NCBI RefSeq assembly: GCF_007341385.1
Contig: NZ_VJYD01000012.1
Span: forward strand, 1 to 64,000
Reading direction: 5' to 3'
Source of the DNA: Flavobacterium daemonense
GTDB taxonomy: Bacteria; Bacteroidota; Bacteroidia; Flavobacteriales; Flavobacteriaceae
Length of the DNA stretch: 64,000 bases
Part shown: piece after piece, positions 35,483 to 44,424 of the stretch
Position numbering within the stretch: position 1 is the stretch's first letter
Layout: each line of letters opens with the position of its first letter
Translations under genes and position numbers: made by a program
Notes under the pieces: generated by a model
Databases searched by the model: none
What the model was told of the DNA's origin: nothing
Seen by the model: only the letters and a program-made list of their open reading frames with translations

Positions 35483-36316
35483 CTATTTAATCTTCTTAAT
35501 CAACTTAGCTTCTTCAGAAAAGCGTGTTAATTGAATCGCTGGATTTCCAAATAAAGAAAGTTCTGCTTTATCTCCAACTGCAATTGAAATCGTAGTTTCA
35601 GCTAAAACACTTCCAATAGAATAGCTTTCGGCAGTAACATTAGCATCTTTCAAGGTGAATTTTGTTCCGGTGAAAATCGAATTGTTATCTAATCGAATGG
35701 TTGCTTTTTCGGCAATTCCTTCAATTGCGGCCGTTGATTTTTGGTACAAATCACAGTTGAATTTTAGTGCAGAAACTAATGATTTCAAACCAGCATTTTT
35801 GCTTAGTTGTACAGTTGCTTCATCTGCTTTTAGGTTTATTTCTGATCTTGATTTATCGTCGGCAATTAAACTGAATTTTTTTGCATTTACATTCAGATAT
35901 AATTTTGAAAAATCAACACTATTAAAAGTAATATCATCTAATTTAAGTTCCTGAATGGCATAAACAACGGCATCGTTTTTTGCAATTACCTTGTTTAATG
36001 TTCCTGTGTACGTAACGCGAACAGAAAGCTTTTTGAAAATAGTACTTTCTTTTGAAGTATATAAACGAAGCGTTTTGTCTCTTAAATCCATTGCAACAAT
36101 ATCATGAAGATTATCGTCGGCTTCGATTTTGATTTCATTTTTTTCTCCACGTTCCAAGTAAACTTCTAAATTATCATCTACTTCAAGTCCGTCAAAACTT
36201 CCAACTTCTTTAGTAGATGTTGTAACGATTTTAGTTCCTTTTATTTTTTCTCTTCTTTGCGCAAAAGTTAAAGTTGTAACTAATAATAACAGAATCAGGG
36301 CACTATTTTTTTTCAT
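35483..36316 (-). CDS. Head GIN domain-containing exported protein (DUF2807)
   Basis: A 277-residue protein from ATG 36316 (frame opens 25 codons earlier) with a signal peptide (MKKNSALILLLLVTTLTFAQ). The body is a head GIN (DUF2807) domain of repeated short beta-strands such as FDGLEVDDNLEVYLERGE and NEIKIEADDNLHDIV. Head GIN domains are beta-helical and found in adhesin-like and autotransporter-like surface proteins; no activity is known. It is the last gene of the PadR-PspC-GIN cluster and has its own predicted -7 element. Confidence 0.85.
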   Translation of the reverse strand: MKKNSALILLLLVTTLTFAQRREKIKGTKIVTTSTKEVGSFDGLEVDDNLEVYLERGEKNEIKIEADDNLHDIVAMDLRDKTLRLYTSKESTIFKKLSVRVTYTGTLNKVIAKNDAVVYAIQELKLDDITFNSVDFSKLYLNVNAKKFSLIADDKSRSEINLKADEATVQLSKNAGLKSLVSALKFNCDLYQKSTAAIEGIAEKATIRLDNNSIFTGTKFTLKDANVTAESYSIGSVLAETTISIAVGDKAELSLFGNPAIQLTRFSEEAKLIKKIK

Positions 36317-36337
36317 TAATTCTTGATTTGATTTTGA

Positions 36338-36345
36338 CAAATATA
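36338..36345 (-). promoter_or_regulatory. Predicted -7 element for the second GIN gene
   Basis: The minus strand reads TATATTTG, an exact TAnnTTTG match, 21 bases before the start. The gene can be transcribed apart from the upstream cluster. Confidence 0.5.
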
Positions 36346-36402
36346 AAAAAATCATCCACTTTTGATGAATGATTTCTTTTATATTTAACACATAAATAGC
36401 AT

Positions 36403-37137
36403 TTATCCCTGACTGATGCTTCCTCCAGAATTTGAACTTTTTTCAATCGTTTTTGGAGTTGAATCGTAGTTGATGCTTCCGCCGCTTGATGCTTCTGCCT
36501 TAAGGCTTACAATTGGGTGAACATTTACGCTTCCGCCACTTGAAGCTTCAGCATGAATATCATTTGCTAATAATTTTTGAGCATTGATGCTTGAACCGCT
36601 TGATGCTGAAGTTTTGATTTTCAATGCTTTTCCTTCAACAGAAATGGAGCTTCCGCTTCCAGAATCAATAGAAATATTGTCAGATTCTACATTTACCGTC
36701 ATTGTCGCTGCACTTGATGTCTCTAAGTCAATATCTTGCGCCTGAATAACATTTTTGCTTTGAACAGATGCTGCGCTCGATGCTTCAAGTTTATCGATAA
36801 CAGGCATTTTTACAGTAACTTTTTTAGTTGTTACATTTCTGAAAGAACTGAATTTACAACTAATTACAAGTGTTCCGTTTTCCACTTTTGTGATGATTTC
36901 TTTTTGCAGATTATCATCGGCTTCAACCACAATTTCTGTTGAATCAGACTGAACAATCACTAAATCAATCGCATTGCTTACAGATACTTTTTTGAAATCT
37001 CCCTGAACAATTCTTTTTTCAGTAGTTACATTTCCGCTTCCTTCAACTGCATTCATATTAAAGTTGCATGAGGCAAGCAATAATGCGGTAACAGCTGCAA
37101 TAATAAATTTTGTAATATGGATAATTATTTTGATCAT
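36403..37137 (-). CDS. Head GIN domain-containing lipoprotein (DUF2807)
   Basis: A 244-residue protein with a lipoprotein signal (lipobox LLASC, acylated Cys24). It contains a head GIN (DUF2807) domain with strands such as FKKVSVSNAIDLVIVQSDSTE. Its last part is a Ser/Gly-rich beta-helical run, with repeated ASSGGS words visible near 195-225. It is coupled to the PspC gene upstream by an 11-base gap. No enzymatic function is known. Confidence 0.87.
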   Translation of the reverse strand: MIKIIIHITKFIIAAVTALLLASCNFNMNAVEGSGNVTTEKRIVQGDFKKVSVSNAIDLVIVQSDSTEIVVEADDNLQKEIITKVENGTLVISCKFSSFRNVTTKKVTVKMPVIDKLEASSAASVQSKNVIQAQDIDLETSSAATMTVNVESDNISIDSGSGSSISVEGKALKIKTSASSGSSINAQKLLANDIHAEASSGGSVNVHPIVSLKAEASSGGSINYDSTPKTIEKSSNSGGSISQG

Positions 37138-37148
37138 GACTTTTGGTT

Positions 37149-38906
37149 TTAGTTGATTTTAATTATAACTCCGTTTTTATCTCTGGTTAATCTGCCTTTG
37201 GTTTTTTTACCATTTAAAACTTCTTTTCCGTTTATTTTAACAGAAACTTCATTTATAGTGTCATTTGTGCTGCCGTTATTATTTTCATAGTCATTTTCGT
37301 AGTCGTTCTCATAATCATTTTCATAATTGTTGTCATTGTCATGATCTGCAGGACAATTCAAACATCTTACTTTTGAACCTTCTACTTTATAACTGTAATT
37401 TCCATCACCATTTAAGCTAAAGAAATTGTCATCTGAATTATAGTAATCTCTAACCGAAGAATCTGGTTTAAGCAGTTGTCCTTCTGGTAAATATAGATAG
37501 ATGTCAACCTCCTGTCCTCTAAACTTGTTTTTAACATCTGTCAGAAAAAAGTTATCCAAAATTAAATGATTTCCATTAATTTCAAACTTGTAATCAATTT
37601 TTTCTGCTCTTTTTTTCGCATTGGTGAAAGAGTTTCCTCTAGCGCTTTTTTCAATTTGAATAAACGGAGTTGTTTCATCTGTACGTAAAACATGCAAGCG
37701 CACATCATTTGAATAAATCAATTCATTGTTTGCTGAATCTTGAACAAATTCAAACTCTCTGTAGTGGTTCAAACTTTTTGTGTAATATTCACTGTATTTG
37801 AATTTTACAAACAAAGTATCTGTTGTTTTGATGTTTAAAGTTTTCTTTTCGATGATTTTATTATCGTGTGAAATCTCAGTTGCCTGTTTAATTCCGATGC
37901 TGATCAAGATTGCAATTGCAATGATCCAAACTGCTAAAAGTGTGTATTTTGTAATGTTTCCAATTGATTTTAAGTTTGGAGACAACAATTTAAATCCTAA
38001 TAGCGTCAAGAAGAAAAACGGAATCCCGACAGCAAAAAGCATTAGTAAACCAAATGACCAGATAGGGTATTCAGTAAAGTTTCCTGCTTCAACGAAATTT
38101 TGCCAAGGAAAGTCAACAAAAATATTAGTTCCTAAAGTAAAAACTCCAATTAACAGCATGATCAAAGTTGAAATTCCTGCAATAATTAAGATCACACCTA
38201 AAAATTTTGCAAAGATTTTAAAAACCGTCATGATAAAGTCTCCAAATGAACTACTTATTCTCTCAGCTCCCGACTTTACTTGGTTTCCCATTTTGTCATA
38301 ATCTGCATTTTTGAATTTTTCAGATAATGAATCAATTTCTTCGCGAACTTTTTTTTCGATGTTTGAAATCGTAACTGGTTCACCAGTCATTTCTAGTTTC
38401 TCTGAAGTTGTTACCGCTTCAGGAGTTACGATCCAAAGTACGAAGTAAGCTAAGATTCCAGTTCCAAAACCAGCGAAAACAAATATTAAAAATGCAATTT
38501 TTATCCAAACGGCATCAATTCCAAAATAATGTCCTAAACCTGTTGCAACACCACCAATCATACCTTTTTCTTTATCACGGTATAATTTTTTATGTTGTCT
38601 TCCGTTGAAATTATTGAAAGATTGATTTTGGCTTTCTTCGTCTTCAATTCGGTAATCTTCTGGTTGTCCCATCACCGCAATCACTTCGTCAACGTCTTTT
38701 AAACCAACAACATGTTTTTCGCTTTTTTGTTTTTCTGTTAATAATTCAGAAACACGCATTTCGATATCTTTAATGATTTCATCTTGTCCAGACGAATTGT
38801 TCAGTGATCGTTTTATAGCGTCAAAATAGCGTGTCAATTTTAAATATGCATCTTCATCGATGTGAAAAAACATACCGCCTAAGTTAATATTTACTGTTTT
38901 GTTCAT
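37149..38906 (-). CDS. PspC-domain membrane protein
   Basis: A 585-residue protein with an N-terminal region (1-100) rich in charged helices, a PspC domain (about 107-164; GMIGGVATGLGHYFG) and several membrane helices (about 140-160, 220-255, 275-310, 320-345). A long C-terminal domain follows. Near residues 525-545 a run of NDYE units (several tandem copies) gives an Asp/Asn/Tyr/Glu-rich linker, probably disordered. PspC is linked to the phage-shock membrane-stress response in proteobacteria. Here the gene is fused in operon to PadR upstream and GIN proteins downstream, so it likely monitors envelope state. The role is inference. Confidence 0.88.
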   Translation of the reverse strand: MNKTVNINLGGMFFHIDEDAYLKLTRYFDAIKRSLNNSSGQDEIIKDIEMRVSELLTEKQKSEKHVVGLKDVDEVIAVMGQPEDYRIEDEESQNQSFNNFNGRQHKKLYRDKEKGMIGGVATGLGHYFGIDAVWIKIAFLIFVFAGFGTGILAYFVLWIVTPEAVTTSEKLEMTGEPVTISNIEKKVREEIDSLSEKFKNADYDKMGNQVKSGAERISSSFGDFIMTVFKIFAKFLGVILIIAGISTLIMLLIGVFTLGTNIFVDFPWQNFVEAGNFTEYPIWSFGLLMLFAVGIPFFFLTLLGFKLLSPNLKSIGNITKYTLLAVWIIAIAILISIGIKQATEISHDNKIIEKKTLNIKTTDTLFVKFKYSEYYTKSLNHYREFEFVQDSANNELIYSNDVRLHVLRTDETTPFIQIEKSARGNSFTNAKKRAEKIDYKFEINGNHLILDNFFLTDVKNKFRGQEVDIYLYLPEGQLLKPDSSVRDYYNSDDNFFSLNGDGNYSYKVEGSKVRCLNCPADHDNDNNYENDYENDYENDYENNNGSTNDTINEVSVKINGKEVLNGKKTKGRLTRDKNGVIIKIN

Positions 38907-38909
38907 GAC

Positions 38910-39242
38910 TTATTGATTTTGATTGGTGATTAGTTTTACGGCGTCAGATAATTCTGTCCAAGTGCCGCTAAGTTCGTTTAAAAATGTTTGTCCTATCTCG
39001 GTTAATCCATAGTATTTTCGTGGTGGCCCTGAGGTCGATTCTTCCCAGCGATAATTGAGCAAACCGTCATTTTTCAGCCTAGTTAAAAGTGGATAAACTG
39101 TTCCCTCTACAACTAGTAATTTTGCGTTTTTTAAAGTGTCTAATATTTCAGATGTATATGCGTCTTTTTCTTTTAGTACTGATAAGATGCAAAACTCAAG
39201 AACACCTTTGCGCATCTGTGCTTTTGTGTTTTCAATGTTCAT
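38910..39242 (-). CDS. PadR-family transcriptional regulator
   Basis: A 110-residue winged-helix repressor of the PadR family. Segments ENTKAQMRKGVLEFCILSVL, KDAYTSEILDTLKNAKL, VVEGTVYPLLTRLKNDGLL and RKYYGLTEIGQTFL are the usual helix-wing pattern. It lacks the longer C-terminal dimerisation arm of PadR proper, like the short LmrR type. The stop is three bases before the PspC start, so it is the first gene of the cluster and probably controls it. Confidence 0.92.
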   Translation of the reverse strand: MNIENTKAQMRKGVLEFCILSVLKEKDAYTSEILDTLKNAKLLVVEGTVYPLLTRLKNDGLLNYRWEESTSGPPRKYYGLTEIGQTFLNELSGTWTELSDAVKLITNQNQ

Positions 39243-39384
39243 AATTTCATTTTGTTTTTTTTAGATTGAACAATTCGTTTTTTGATTGATGATGATGATT
39301 GATGATTGATTTCGAATTTATTCTATAAGAATTAGTTCGTATAACTTTTAATCTTTTTGTGTCACACTGAGCGAAGTCGAAGTG

Positions 39385-39864
39385 TTACTTTATAAAAGGA
39401 ATCGTTAACGGATACTTGTATAATTCTCCGTTTGAAGCTTTTATCGAAGCATAAATCACTAAAAAGAACTCAACAAATTTTAATAAGCAAAAAAGTAAAA
39501 CCGCTGTTGCTCCTATAGTCAATAAACCTATGTTTCCTTCGAAATTAAAATTTCTGATTACAAAATCGTGATCGTTAAAAACAGCTTCCATTGGAATATT
39601 TTGCAGAATCACCGACACGAAAATCGGGATGGCAATTAAGGCTAAAACCAAAGTATAAAGCAATAAGCTTAATTGAAAATTCAACGTTTGTTTTCCGTGA
39701 TGATTTACAAATTCAGATTTGTCTTTGTAGCTCGACCAGATGATGATCGGGAAAATATAATTCCCAAACGGAATAATGTACTGGCTTAACGTACTTAAAT
39801 GTGTAAACGTTGCAGTGTTTCTTTCTGATGTTGTTTCCATGATGAGTGGTGTTGTTGTTTCCAT
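39385..39864 (-). CDS. DUF4870 family membrane protein
   Basis: A 159-residue membrane protein with the DUF4870 pattern: THLSTLSQYIIPFGNYIFPI, then DKSEFVNHHGKQTLNFQ, and helices at about 28-48, 75-98 and 115-140. A second ATG eight codons in is an alternative start. DUF4870 proteins are small membrane proteins without assigned function, often in envelope-stress neighbourhoods. It stands upstream of the PadR gene but separated by about 140 bases. Confidence 0.85.
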   Translation of the reverse strand: METTTPLIMETTSERNTATFTHLSTLSQYIIPFGNYIFPIIIWSSYKDKSEFVNHHGKQTLNFQLSLLLYTLVLALIAIPIFVSVILQNIPMEAVFNDHDFVIRNFNFEGNIGLLTIGATAVLLFCLLKFVEFFLVIYASIKASNGELYKYPLTIPFIK

Positions 39865-39892
39865 GATTAAAAGTATATAGTAATTTCTTATA

Positions 39893-39900
39893 CAAATATA
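39893..39900 (-). promoter_or_regulatory. Predicted -7 element for the DUF4870 gene
   Basis: The minus strand reads TATATTTG, matching TAnnTTTG, 28 bases upstream of the start. Confidence 0.5.
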
Positions 39901-40095
39901 TGGCTAAAAACCAGTATCTTGTTTTGCATAGTACCAAATATTAACAAATTTTTAACAATTACGAAATACAAATCGAGATTATAATTTGCTGAAAATCATT
40001 CTGAATGCCCTATTTTATTGATGATTTAGGAAAGTAATACGAATTTATTGTGCGCGCATAGTTTTTTTGTATTTTTACATAAAAAAATAAATACC

Positions 40096-40548
40096 ATGGC
40101 AGTTTCAGTTTCTAAACTCAATAAATTTGTATTATTCAAATTACCATCAGCATACTTTTGCGGTGTGCGTGTAAAAGCGATCGACAAAGACAGCTGTACT
40201 GTCACAGTCAAACATCGCTGGATAAATCAAAATCCGTTTAACTCTATGTACTTCGCCGTACAGGCAATGGCTGCTGAGTTGACTACAGGCGCTTTAGTTA
40301 TTTCTCAAATTCAGGAAAGCGGCCGAAAAATCTCAATGTTGGTGGCAAACAACAAAGGGAACTTTACGAAAAAGGCAACAGGAAGAATTACATTTGTCTG
40401 CAACGACGGACATTTAATTGCCGAAGCAATTCAAAGAACTATCGAAACAGGCGAGGGGCAAACCTTTTGGATGAAATCAATTGGAACTAATGAAGAAGGC
40501 GTTCAAGTTTCGGAAATGGATTTTGAATGGAGCGTTAGATTGAAATAG
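40096..40548 (+). CDS. DUF4442 (thioesterase-like hotdog) protein
   Basis: A 150-residue soluble protein from ATG 40096 (the frame opens 16 codons earlier in A/T-rich sequence). DUF4442 proteins adopt the hotdog fold seen in acyl-CoA thioesterases. The visible segments are LPSAYFCGVRVKAID, HRWINQNPFNSMYFAVQAMA and a Lys-rich middle. Whether it acts on acyl-CoA is not known. It is transcribed alone and is followed by a palindromic repeat. Confidence 0.82.
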   Translation: MAVSVSKLNKFVLFKLPSAYFCGVRVKAIDKDSCTVTVKHRWINQNPFNSMYFAVQAMAAELTTGALVISQIQESGRKISMLVANNKGNFTKKATGRITFVCNDGHLIAEAIQRTIETGEGQTFWMKSIGTNEEGVQVSEMDFEWSVRLK

Positions 40549-40560
40549 TTTTTAAATTTT

Positions 40561-40648
40561 TTTTGCCACGAATTCCACGAATTTTCACGAATTATTTTTT
40601 TATTCCTGCATTAAAAATTAGTGCCAATTCGTGGAATTCGTGGCAAAA
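40561..40648. repeat. Palindromic repeat left of the GH18-NodB-GT2 gene
   Basis: Perfect 23-base arms (40561-40583 and 40626-40648; core GCCACGAATTCCACGAA) enclose a loop with TATTCCTGCATTAAAAATT. The same loop word appears reverse-complemented in the repeat at 44284-44363. The two repeats thus form one element in opposite orientations on either side of the gene. Confidence 0.85.
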
Positions 40649-40660
40649 GAAAACATAGAC

Positions 40661-40690
40661 AAAGACCTGAAGCAATTCAGGTCTTTTTTT
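40661..40690 (+). terminator. Intrinsic terminator
   Basis: Stem AAAGACCTGAA/TTCAGGTCTTT with a small loop and T-rich tail, past the DUF4442 gene and its repeat. Confidence 0.75.
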
Positions 40691-40851
40691 TATATAGTTA
40701 TTTGTAATTCAATGAGTTTTGTTTTTGAATTTGCTTTTTTGAATTTTTTCTTTCGTAATTTTAGTTACTAATAATTATTTCGAAAGAAAGAAAACATTCA
40801 TTCGGTCTTAATTTAATAGTAATAATTTTACTTAAAATTAGAGTTTGTGTT

Positions 40852-40859
40852 TACATTTG
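40852..40859 (+). promoter_or_regulatory. Predicted -7 element for the three-domain enzyme
   Basis: TACATTTG is an exact TAnnTTTG match 21 bases before the ATG. A -33 TTG is not obvious. The 332-base gap from 40549 to 40880 holds only the repeat, terminator and this element. Confidence 0.55.
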
Positions 40860-40880
40860 CTTAAAAAAAAGTAAGAATTT

Positions 40881-43800
40881 ATGGATAATAAAAAACAAAT
40901 ATTTCAGACTGCGACGCAAAAACGCTGGAAAACTTTTCAATGGTCAAGCCGACTTATTTTATTTGTCCTAATTTTAATGATTCCGATTTTCTTTATCACT
41001 TTAAAAAGAGGATTGAAACCAGAACTCCCGCTTTTGGCAAGTAATAGCCAGACAGAACATAGTCTTGAAAATCCTGTTACACCAAAAGATTTAAGTTCGA
41101 AAGAGTTGAAAAAATTTCGAGGTTTTGATTATTTTCTTCGTGCAAAAACTAAAATAGAGAAATTAAAAAATCAGCCAACTGTGCCCAAAACAGCGTCAGA
41201 AGTTCGAGCAGCTTTTTTTGTCGATTGGGATCCTCAGAGTTTGTTTTCTCTCCAAAAAAATATTGACAAACTCAATATGGTAGTTCCAGAATGGTTTTTT
41301 ATTGATCCAAAAACCGATTTATTGCGAACTGAGATTGATACTGCGGCCTTGAAAGCAATGAAAAAAGGGAAAGTGAAAATTCTTCCCTTGATCAATAATA
41401 TAAACGAATCAATTGGCGAAGGCGAATTTGACGGAGATCTTATTCACCGTATTCTTCATGATTCTAATAAAAGAGATCGACTTATAAATGATCTTGTAAA
41501 AGCATTAAAGAAATATGATTTACAAGGAATAAATATTGATTTTGAGGAATTTAAAGAAAATAGCGATGAGCCAATTATTGCTTTTCAAAAAGCACTTTAT
41601 CAAAAACTACATCCATTAGGATATCTTGTTTCACAAGATATTATGGCCGGAGACGATGATTTTAATGTAAAAGCATTGTCCCAATACAATGATTATATGT
41701 TTTTAATGGCTTATGATGAGCATTATGCAAGCAGTGTTCCAGGTGATATAAGCGGTCAAAAGTGGATTGAACGTATAGTAGATAAAACGGCAAAAGAGAT
41801 TCCATCAGATAAAATTATTCTCTGTATTGCGGGTTACGGATATGACTGGCAAGAAAAGGAAGAAGGTCAAACCATTACTTATGATGAAGCAATTGCGTTG
41901 GCTAAACTCCATAATGCCAAGATAAAGTTTGATAATACCAGCTACAACAACTCCTTTACTTATACAGATAGCAATGGCAAAAAACATGAGGTCGATTTTG
42001 AAGATGCTGCAACAAATTTCAATACGATAAGATTTAGCGATGAATACGGTTTGGCAGGAACCGCTTTATGGCGTTTAGGTAGTGAAGATCAGCGTTTATG
42101 GACATTTTATCCGCGAAGTTTGACCAACGAAAGCCTCAACAAAAAGCCTTTTGATTTTAAGGTAATGAAACGCGTCAACACACGAATCGAAAGTCCGGCT
42201 TATATTGGTGATGGCGAAATATTAAATGTAATTGCTGATCCTGCGCCTGGAAAAATAGATTTGGAAATCGATAAAGATGAAACCATTATCACGGAACAAA
42301 AATACGTTGAATTGCCTACAAAATACGTAATCAGCAAATTTGGAAATGTAAATAAGCAAGTCATTTTGACTTTTGATGATGGACCCGATCCAATTTACAC
42401 GCCTCAGATTTTAGATATTTTAAAGAAAGAAAAAGTGCCAGCCGTATTTTTTGTTATTGGGATTCAGGGAGAAGATAATATTCCGTTGCTGCAAAGAATT
42501 TATAGAGAAGGACACGAAATTGGCAATCACACTTTTACGCATCCTAATATTGCTTTGGTCAGTCCAGAAAGAGCATCTGCCGAAATGGAAACGACAAGAT
42601 TGCTCATAGAAGCCGTTACTGGTAAAAGTACAGTACTTTTTAGAGCACCTTATAATGCCGATGCTGAACCGACTACGGAAGCCGAATTGAAACCAATTGC
42701 TTTAAGCAAAGCGCAAAATTATTATACTGTTGGTGAAAGTATCGATCCAAATGATTGGGAAAAAGGCGTTAGTGCCGATTCAGTTTACATTAGAACTATA
42801 AAACAATACGAAGCAAATCCTGATAAAGGAATTATTTTGCTGCACGATGCCGGCGGAAATAGAGAAGCAACAGTCAAAGCATTGCCTCGAATTATTAAAT
42901 ATTTTAAAGACAGAAATATTCAATTTACAACGGTTTCACATTTGCTAGGCAAGACCAAAGATGAAATTATGCCAGAAGCAAAAGGCCCTTTTATCTCTCT
43001 TGATAATTTTATTTTCGACTTTGGATATTGGTTTGGACATTTTATTACGGCTACATTTTGGGTGGCTATTTTTCTTGGTTTTCTTCGAATTGCGTTGATG
43101 GCAATAATGGCTTTTATGAAAAAATGGAGAGATCATAAATATCCGCCAGTTTATAAAGCTGAGGAAGGTTTTTTTCCAAAAGTGAGCATTATTGTTCCGG
43201 CTTACAACGAAGAAATAAATGCCGTAAAAACAATCGAAAATTTGTTAGGTCAGGATTATCCTGATTTCGATATTGTTTTTGTCGATGATGGATCAAAAGA
43301 TAAAACTTTTGCTATGATCAATGAGGCTTTCGCTAATAATCTAAAAGTTAAAGTGAATACGAAACCAAATGGAGGAAAAGCATCAGCATTGAATTATGGA
43401 ATTGCATTGACAAAAAGCGATTATGTTGTTTGTATCGATGCCGACACACAACTAAAAACCGATGCTATTTCGCAATTGATGAAAGGTTTTAGAATTCAGT
43501 TAAAAGATAATGCAGAAATTGGTGCGATTGCTGGAAATGTAAAAGTAGGTAATGAAAATACAATGCTGACCAAATGGCAAAGTATTGAGTATACGACGGC
43601 TCAAAATTTTGATCGAAGAGCTTTTGATTTAATAAACGGAATCACAGTTGTTCCTGGAGCAATTGGAGCGTTCAAGAAAGAAGCAATTGAAAAAGCGGGA
43701 GGTTTTACAACCGATACCCTTGCAGAAGATTGCGATTTAACGATTCGTATTTTAAGAAACGATTATCATATTATAAACTGCATAGAAGCCGTAGCGATTA

Positions 43801-44276
43801 CTGAAGCTCCAGAAAGTTTGAAAGAATTTATGAAACAGCGTTTTCGCTGGAGTTACGGAATTATGCAGGCTTTCTGGAAAAATAGAGATGCCTGTTTTAA
43901 TCCAAGATACAAAGGCTTGGGAATGGTCGCTTTGCCAAATATTCTTCTTTTTCAAATCGTTTTGCCAATCTTTGCTCCTTTAGCCGATTTGGTTTTAATT
44001 ATAAGCTTAATCTGGAATCACAATGATCCAGATAGTCTTCATAAAATATTGATTTACTATATCGCTTTTATGTTGGTAGATATGCTGGTTAGTGTTGTTG
44101 CTTTTATTTTCGAAAAAGAAAAGCTCACGAAATTGTTTTGGTTAATTCCGCAGCGATTTGTGTACAGACAATTAATGTATGTTATTTTGTTTAGAGCATT
44201 ACGAAGAGCCATAAAAGGTGAAAGCCAAAGCTGGGGAGTTTTAACAAGAACCGGAAATGTTGGAACAGTGAAATAG
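40881..44276 (+). CDS. GH18-like / NodB deacetylase / GT2 synthase fusion protein
   Basis: An 1131-residue membrane protein with three catalytic modules in one chain. A membrane helix (about 23-42) is followed by a GH18-like hydrolase domain (about 105-415) with GINIDFEEF, where Asp220 and Glu222 fit the DxxDxDxE motif although one Asp is Asn218. Next comes a NodB polysaccharide deacetylase domain (about 490-690) with TFDDGPD (Asp499, Asp500) and HTFTH (His550, His554). After a membrane segment (about 715-746) comes a GT2 domain with SIIVPAYNEE, VDDGS, DADTQ, LAEDCD and QRFRW, and three C-terminal membrane helices. Activities resemble a merged PgaB/PgaC poly-N-acetylglucosamine system or a chitin-oligosaccharide synthase; the product is inference. 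Confidence 0.92.
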   Translation: MDNKKQIFQTATQKRWKTFQWSSRLILFVLILMIPIFFITLKRGLKPELPLLASNSQTEHSLENPVTPKDLSSKELKKFRGFDYFLRAKTKIEKLKNQPTVPKTASEVRAAFFVDWDPQSLFSLQKNIDKLNMVVPEWFFIDPKTDLLRTEIDTAALKAMKKGKVKILPLINNINESIGEGEFDGDLIHRILHDSNKRDRLINDLVKALKKYDLQGINIDFEEFKENSDEPIIAFQKALYQKLHPLGYLVSQDIMAGDDDFNVKALSQYNDYMFLMAYDEHYASSVPGDISGQKWIERIVDKTAKEIPSDKIILCIAGYGYDWQEKEEGQTITYDEAIALAKLHNAKIKFDNTSYNNSFTYTDSNGKKHEVDFEDAATNFNTIRFSDEYGLAGTALWRLGSEDQRLWTFYPRSLTNESLNKKPFDFKVMKRVNTRIESPAYIGDGEILNVIADPAPGKIDLEIDKDETIITEQKYVELPTKYVISKFGNVNKQVILTFDDGPDPIYTPQILDILKKEKVPAVFFVIGIQGEDNIPLLQRIYREGHEIGNHTFTHPNIALVSPERASAEMETTRLLIEAVTGKSTVLFRAPYNADAEPTTEAELKPIALSKAQNYYTVGESIDPNDWEKGVSADSVYIRTIKQYEANPDKGIILLHDAGGNREATVKALPRIIKYFKDRNIQFTTVSHLLGKTKDEIMPEAKGPFISLDNFIFDFGYWFGHFITATFWVAIFLGFLRIALMAIMAFMKKWRDHKYPPVYKAEEGFFPKVSIIVPAYNEEINAVKTIENLLGQDYPDFDIVFVDDGSKDKTFAMINEAFANNLKVKVNTKPNGGKASALNYGIALTKSDYVVCIDADTQLKTDAISQLMKGFRIQLKDNAEIGAIAGNVKVGNENTMLTKWQSIEYTTAQNFDRRAFDLINGITVVPGAIGAFKKEAIEKAGGFTTDTLAEDCDLTIRILRNDYHIINCIEAVAITEAPESLKEFMKQRFRWSYGIMQAFWKNRDACFNPRYKGLGMVALPNILLFQIVLPIFAPLADLVLIISLIWNHNDPDSLHKILIYYIAFMLVDMLVSVVAFIFEKEKLTKLFWLIPQRFVYRQLMYVILFRALRRAIKGESQSWGVLTRTGNVGTVK

Positions 44277-44283
44277 TTTTTTT

Positions 44284-44363
44284 GCCACGAATTCCACGAA
44301 TTTTCACGAATTTTTAATGCAGGAATAAAAAAGTAATTCGTGAAAATTCGTGGAATTCGTGGC
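44284..44363. repeat. Palindromic repeat right of the GH18-NodB-GT2 gene
   Basis: Perfect 29-base arms (44284-44312 and 44335-44363), the longest in the window, built of CCACGAATTCCACGAATT and TTCACGAATT. The 22-base loop TTTAATGCAGGAATAAAAAA is the reverse complement of the loop of the repeat at 40561. Confidence 0.9.
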
Positions 44364-44374
44364 GGAAAAAACAT

Positions 44375-44406
44375 AAAAAAAGGCCTCAATTATTTGAGGC
44401 CTTTTT
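44375..44406. terminator. Bidirectional terminator
   Basis: Stem AAAGGCCTCAA/TTGAGGCCTTT lies between the convergent GT2-fusion gene and the small CC-protein gene. Confidence 0.85.
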
Positions 44407-44424
44407 CTTGAAATAAATTTCAGA

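Noticed and set aside
37798..38301. Plus-strand ORF of 167 residues inside the PspC gene
   Set aside because: It is a shadow frame of the PspC membrane helices and has no start signal.
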